A DNA stretch of 29,715 nucleotides. Origin: a virus. The DNA lies in IMG/VR virus record IMGVR_UViG_3300044712_001351, positions 1 through 29,715 of that record; one strand, written 5' to 3'. Below, piece after piece: positions 27,443-29,715 of the stretch (position 1 is the stretch's first letter; every line of letters starts with the position of its first letter). Both the position numbers and the translations under genes were made by a program. The notes beneath the pieces were generated by a model. It searched no databases, was not told the origin of the DNA, and was given only the letters and a program-made list of their open reading frames with translations.

Positions 27443-27452
27443 ATAGGCCAAC

Positions 27453-27965
27453 ATGGGGGAAATATTAGCTATTTTGCTTAATTTCATAGCTGGGCTGTTC
27501 CTGACTAAAGAGGTGGCCTTGCTCTCTGACCGGGCTTCGTGGCTGACAACGGCCCAAAAGCTCAACGCTGAGGCTGTACCAGTCATTGAAAAGGTAATAT
27601 CCGATTCCGAAAAGGATGGGATGTGTCTTGTGGTAGCCTCTAGCCTCCGTTCCCGGGAGCAGCAGGAGGAATTGTATAAAGACAACCCTGAGATCGCGGC
27701 CAAGCCGGGAACTTCCGAACATGAGACTGGATTTGCAGTTGACTTTACGGCGTGTCCAATGAAAGACGGAAAAAGAGACGACTCAGCAGAGAGACTGGAA
27801 TTACGCAAAGACTTTAAAGAACTCCCTGAATATCAGTGGTTGAAGAAGAACGCCCCTAAATATGGCCTGGTAGAGAGCTACCGTGAGGATAATAAGGGAA
27901 AAACAAAACTTCCGGCTGAACCGTGGCATTGGAGATTTGACAAATGGTTCCTTCTATTCCAATAG
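27453..27965 (+). CDS. M15/VanY-type D,D-carboxypeptidase or endolysin
   Basis: The 170-aa protein has an N-terminal hydrophobic segment (ILAILLNFIAGLFL) acting as anchor or signal, and an M15 domain. LVVASSLRSREQQEELY is the usual substrate-side motif, GTSEHETGFAVDF supplies the first zinc His and Asp, and EPWHWRF supplies the last His. It should cut peptide crosslinks or D-Ala ends of peptidoglycan. It is the only plus-strand gene within the late block, with its own promoter, so it may be expressed separately (for example in the lysogen) rather than with the other wall enzymes. Neighbours on both sides are packaging/virion genes. Confidence 0.9.
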   Translation: MGEILAILLNFIAGLFLTKEVALLSDRASWLTTAQKLNAEAVPVIEKVISDSEKDGMCLVVASSLRSREQQEELYKDNPEIAAKPGTSEHETGFAVDFTACPMKDGKRDDSAERLELRKDFKELPEYQWLKKNAPKYGLVESYREDNKGKTKLPAEPWHWRFDKWFLLFQ

Positions 27966-27967
27966 GG

Positions 27968-29503
27968 TTATTGCTTCGCCGTGCCTGATCGGACAATTTC
28001 AATTATTCCATCGGTTAGAGTTTCATCGTTTGTCACCTTCAACAATTTATCAAGCCTTTTGAGATTTTTATTCAAAGCATCTTCTAAATCTATCGAGTTC
28101 ATCACCTTCAACCCCACATTACTCGGAAGCATACGGGACAAGAACCCGGATAATGTGTGGAAGGTGGCAAGATCAACGACATCCGCAGTTTTCCTGGCTA
28201 CCTGCTCCAATACTCCCCGCTTTTTTGCTTTCTGATAAAGCGCATTTACCCTCTCCTCCATGTTCCTTACCAGCGTGTTCGTATTGAGTAAGTTACTCAT
28301 CCTTTCATCAAGCATTTTTACCGTTTCGTCCGGCATCAGGCTCCGGACGACCTTCTTTACTCCCTTTCTGGTGTTCTCATAGGCTTGGGCGTTTACGCTT
28401 GTCAGAGGATCACCTAATTTACTGAAGGCTTTTCTTCCAAACTCTGTTCCATAACGCCTTGATAAATCGTTAAGCTCTTTCAACGTAAGCCCCTCTTTTT
28501 GTAACTTGTTTTTCAGATTTATTATTTCAGCTTGCGCGGGGGCATCCTTAATTTTGGTATAAAGCTCATCTAGCTGGGCAATAGCATCATCCACAAAATT
28601 CTGTTTGATCGTTTCTTCCCCGACCTTTGTAGTCGTAATTAGTTTGTCGCTTTTTAGAGGGCCAACACTCGCACCTTGTGTTTCTAGCAACTCATCGACT
28701 TTACCGGCAAGAGCATCAACACCATCATCGATCTTGTTGCCAAGGTCAGCATAGGTCTTAACGCCGGCTGTATCAATGCTGGAGAGGGCTTTCTTTGCCT
28801 TTAATATGTCATCCGTTTTCCCCTGAACAATCTTACCCACAACATCATCAATTTCCTCAGTTGCTTTGGCTATATTGGCGGCTCGCCTGGCATCAATAAC
28901 CTTGTCAGTAACCTTGGAAATTGTGCCGATGGCCTTTTGGCCTCCTTTGATAGCTCCTTCGGTAGCAACTTGTGCTCCTTTTAGATATGGAACGAGTGCC
29001 GCAACATTGACCGCATCTTCCAAGTCAGCCACAGCCTCGGGGTGGGCTTCCTTGAACTTGCTGTATTTCTGCATGATGTTTTGAGCTAATTCAGTCTGAC
29101 TGATTTTTTCAATGCCTTTACTTGCCATATCCTCTGCAAATTTCGGGGCAATAAGCTTGACAACACTAAGTTCCAAGTCCCCAACCAGTCCTCCAACCTG
29201 TCCAGCCGTTCTGAGGGCTTTTCTTCCGATGTTCTGATCCTCGCCCAACTCTTTTTTGATAGTCCCTGCCCTTTCCTCGAAGCTGGACTTAATATCAGAC
29301 CCAAACTCTTTGACTGCATCTATTGGTGAACCGATAATTCCACCCTCATCCAAGTCATCAATCTGGCTTTTATATGTAGGATATTTTTCTACCACCTTAC
29401 CCACTAAGTCCTGATCGCTCATACTGGCGTAGGGCGTTCCATCGCCTGACACTCCGGTCGGGTATTTTTCTCTTAGTTTTTTAGCAAAATCCGCTGTGTT
29501 CAT
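27968..29503 (-). CDS. 511-aa helical virion or injection-type protein
   Basis: From ATG 29503 the protein starts MNTADFAKKLREKYPTGVSG and is mainly helical, rich in Ala, Lys and Asp, with coiled-coil stretches (EEIDDVVGKIVQGKTDDILK, KIDDGVDALAGKVDELLETQ, KLDKLLKVTNDETLTDGIIE) and one moderately hydrophobic patch (VNVAALVPYLKGAQVATEGA). Composition and placement by terminase suggest a portal-associated, internal virion or ejection protein, although a tape-measure-like role cannot be excluded. The start lies four bases after the preceding stop. Confidence 0.65.
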   Translation of the reverse strand: MNTADFAKKLREKYPTGVSGDGTPYASMSDQDLVGKVVEKYPTYKSQIDDLDEGGIIGSPIDAVKEFGSDIKSSFEERAGTIKKELGEDQNIGRKALRTAGQVGGLVGDLELSVVKLIAPKFAEDMASKGIEKISQTELAQNIMQKYSKFKEAHPEAVADLEDAVNVAALVPYLKGAQVATEGAIKGGQKAIGTISKVTDKVIDARRAANIAKATEEIDDVVGKIVQGKTDDILKAKKALSSIDTAGVKTYADLGNKIDDGVDALAGKVDELLETQGASVGPLKSDKLITTTKVGEETIKQNFVDDAIAQLDELYTKIKDAPAQAEIINLKNKLQKEGLTLKELNDLSRRYGTEFGRKAFSKLGDPLTSVNAQAYENTRKGVKKVVRSLMPDETVKMLDERMSNLLNTNTLVRNMEERVNALYQKAKKRGVLEQVARKTADVVDLATFHTLSGFLSRMLPSNVGLKVMNSIDLEDALNKNLKRLDKLLKVTNDETLTDGIIEIVRSGTAKQ

Positions 29504-29507
29504 ACTT

Positions 29508-29715
29508 TTAAATTCCCAGAGGATTGCTCCCTGACCCGCCACCACCATTAATATTCAACGGGTCCTTATTCCCTCTGGTTGGGACAAGTACCGATATATC
29601 CGTCCCTAATTGCAGGGATGTCTTATCAGAGAGATAGTTGGATAGCTGGACTATTCCAGCAATATTATCTTGTTCCGTCTTGGTTTCACTGGGTAAAAAC
29701 CTCTCCAACCGTTGC
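29508..29715 (-). CDS. 3' end of a gene running off the right edge
   Basis: The reading frame remains open to the window edge upstream of a TTG at 29708, so this is the C-terminal part of a longer protein, not a complete 66-aa gene. The visible end includes LSDKTSLQLGTDISVLVPTR and a low-complexity tail GGGGSGSNPLGI. From its place before the injection-type protein and terminase it could be a portal or tail component. No motif decides this. Confidence 0.55.
   Translation of the reverse strand, partial: QRLERFLPSETKTEQDNIAGIVQLSNYLSDKTSLQLGTDISVLVPTRGNKDPLNINGGGGSGSNPLGI

Noticed and set aside
27356-27808. 150-aa minus-strand reading frame
   Set aside because: It is antisense to the M15 peptidase with its intact zinc motifs.
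1-29715. CRISPR array
   Set aside because: No regularly spaced direct repeats of suitable length were seen.
1-29715. Insertion sequence or transposase
   Set aside because: Only HNH proteins and the integrase were seen; no transposase motifs or terminal repeats with target duplications.

Overview
The window looks like most of a temperate tailed phage or prophage genome. It has a tyrosine integrase, an excisionase-like protein, terminase small and large subunits, a scaffold-like protein, a major capsid protein, decoration and fibre proteins, a CHAP lysin with a holin-like protein, and two further cell-wall enzymes. TGA is used as an ordinary stop (many genes join by ATGA overlaps), so the host uses the standard code. 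No host chromosomal gene is recognisable. Intrinsic terminators and some strong Shine-Dalgarno sites point to a bacterial host. The host phylum cannot be fixed from the sequence; many very short or leaderless 5' ends and many tiny zinc-ribbon proteins would fit an uncultured lineage known from metagenomes.

Layout. (1) 1-4112, minus strand: a tightly packed early/accessory operon of small proteins (RHH-like, HTH, zinc ribbons, micro membrane proteins, a lysozyme-like transglycosylase) interrupted by two structured-RNA candidates at 2266-2475. (2) 4199-5664: integrase, a 300-base stretch of palindromes, then tRNA-Arg(TCG). (3) 5752-6715: two paralogous HNH proteins. (4) 6712-10746, minus strand: an apparent defence island (HTH protein, N6-adenine methyltransferase, probable PD-(D/E)XK endonuclease, a DUF4145-like protein and a DUF5343-like protein). 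(5) 10747-12271: a repeat- and hairpin-rich intergenic region, small regulators, an excisionase-like HTH and a terminator with a possible anti-terminator. (6) 12284-12615, plus strand: a promoter, a 13-codon leader peptide, mutually exclusive hairpins, and tRNA-Gln(CTG), tRNA-Asn(GTT) and tRNA-Gln(TTG). (7) 12649-16764: zinc ribbon, HNH protein, a conjugation-type ATPase with a Replic_Relax-like protein and two membrane proteins, and a sigma-region-4-like regulator. (8) 16827-29715, mainly minus strand: lysis, fibre, capsid and packaging genes, with one plus-strand M15 peptidase.

The most striking observation is in region 6. The short leader peptide contains six consecutive Asn/Gln codons (AAT AAT CAG AAC CAA CAG), exactly those read by the three tRNAs encoded just downstream. 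The leader is followed by four RNA segments that can pair 1:2, 2:3 or 3:4, the last being an intrinsic terminator. This is the architecture of trp-type ribosome-mediated attenuation, but it controls a tRNA operon: shortage of charged Gln- or Asn-tRNA should stall the ribosome, favour 2:3 pairing and allow synthesis of those tRNAs. All three tRNAs also have a U1-A72 pair, the feature recognised by the Glu/Asp-tRNA amidotransferase, so the circuit may sense amidation-dependent charging.
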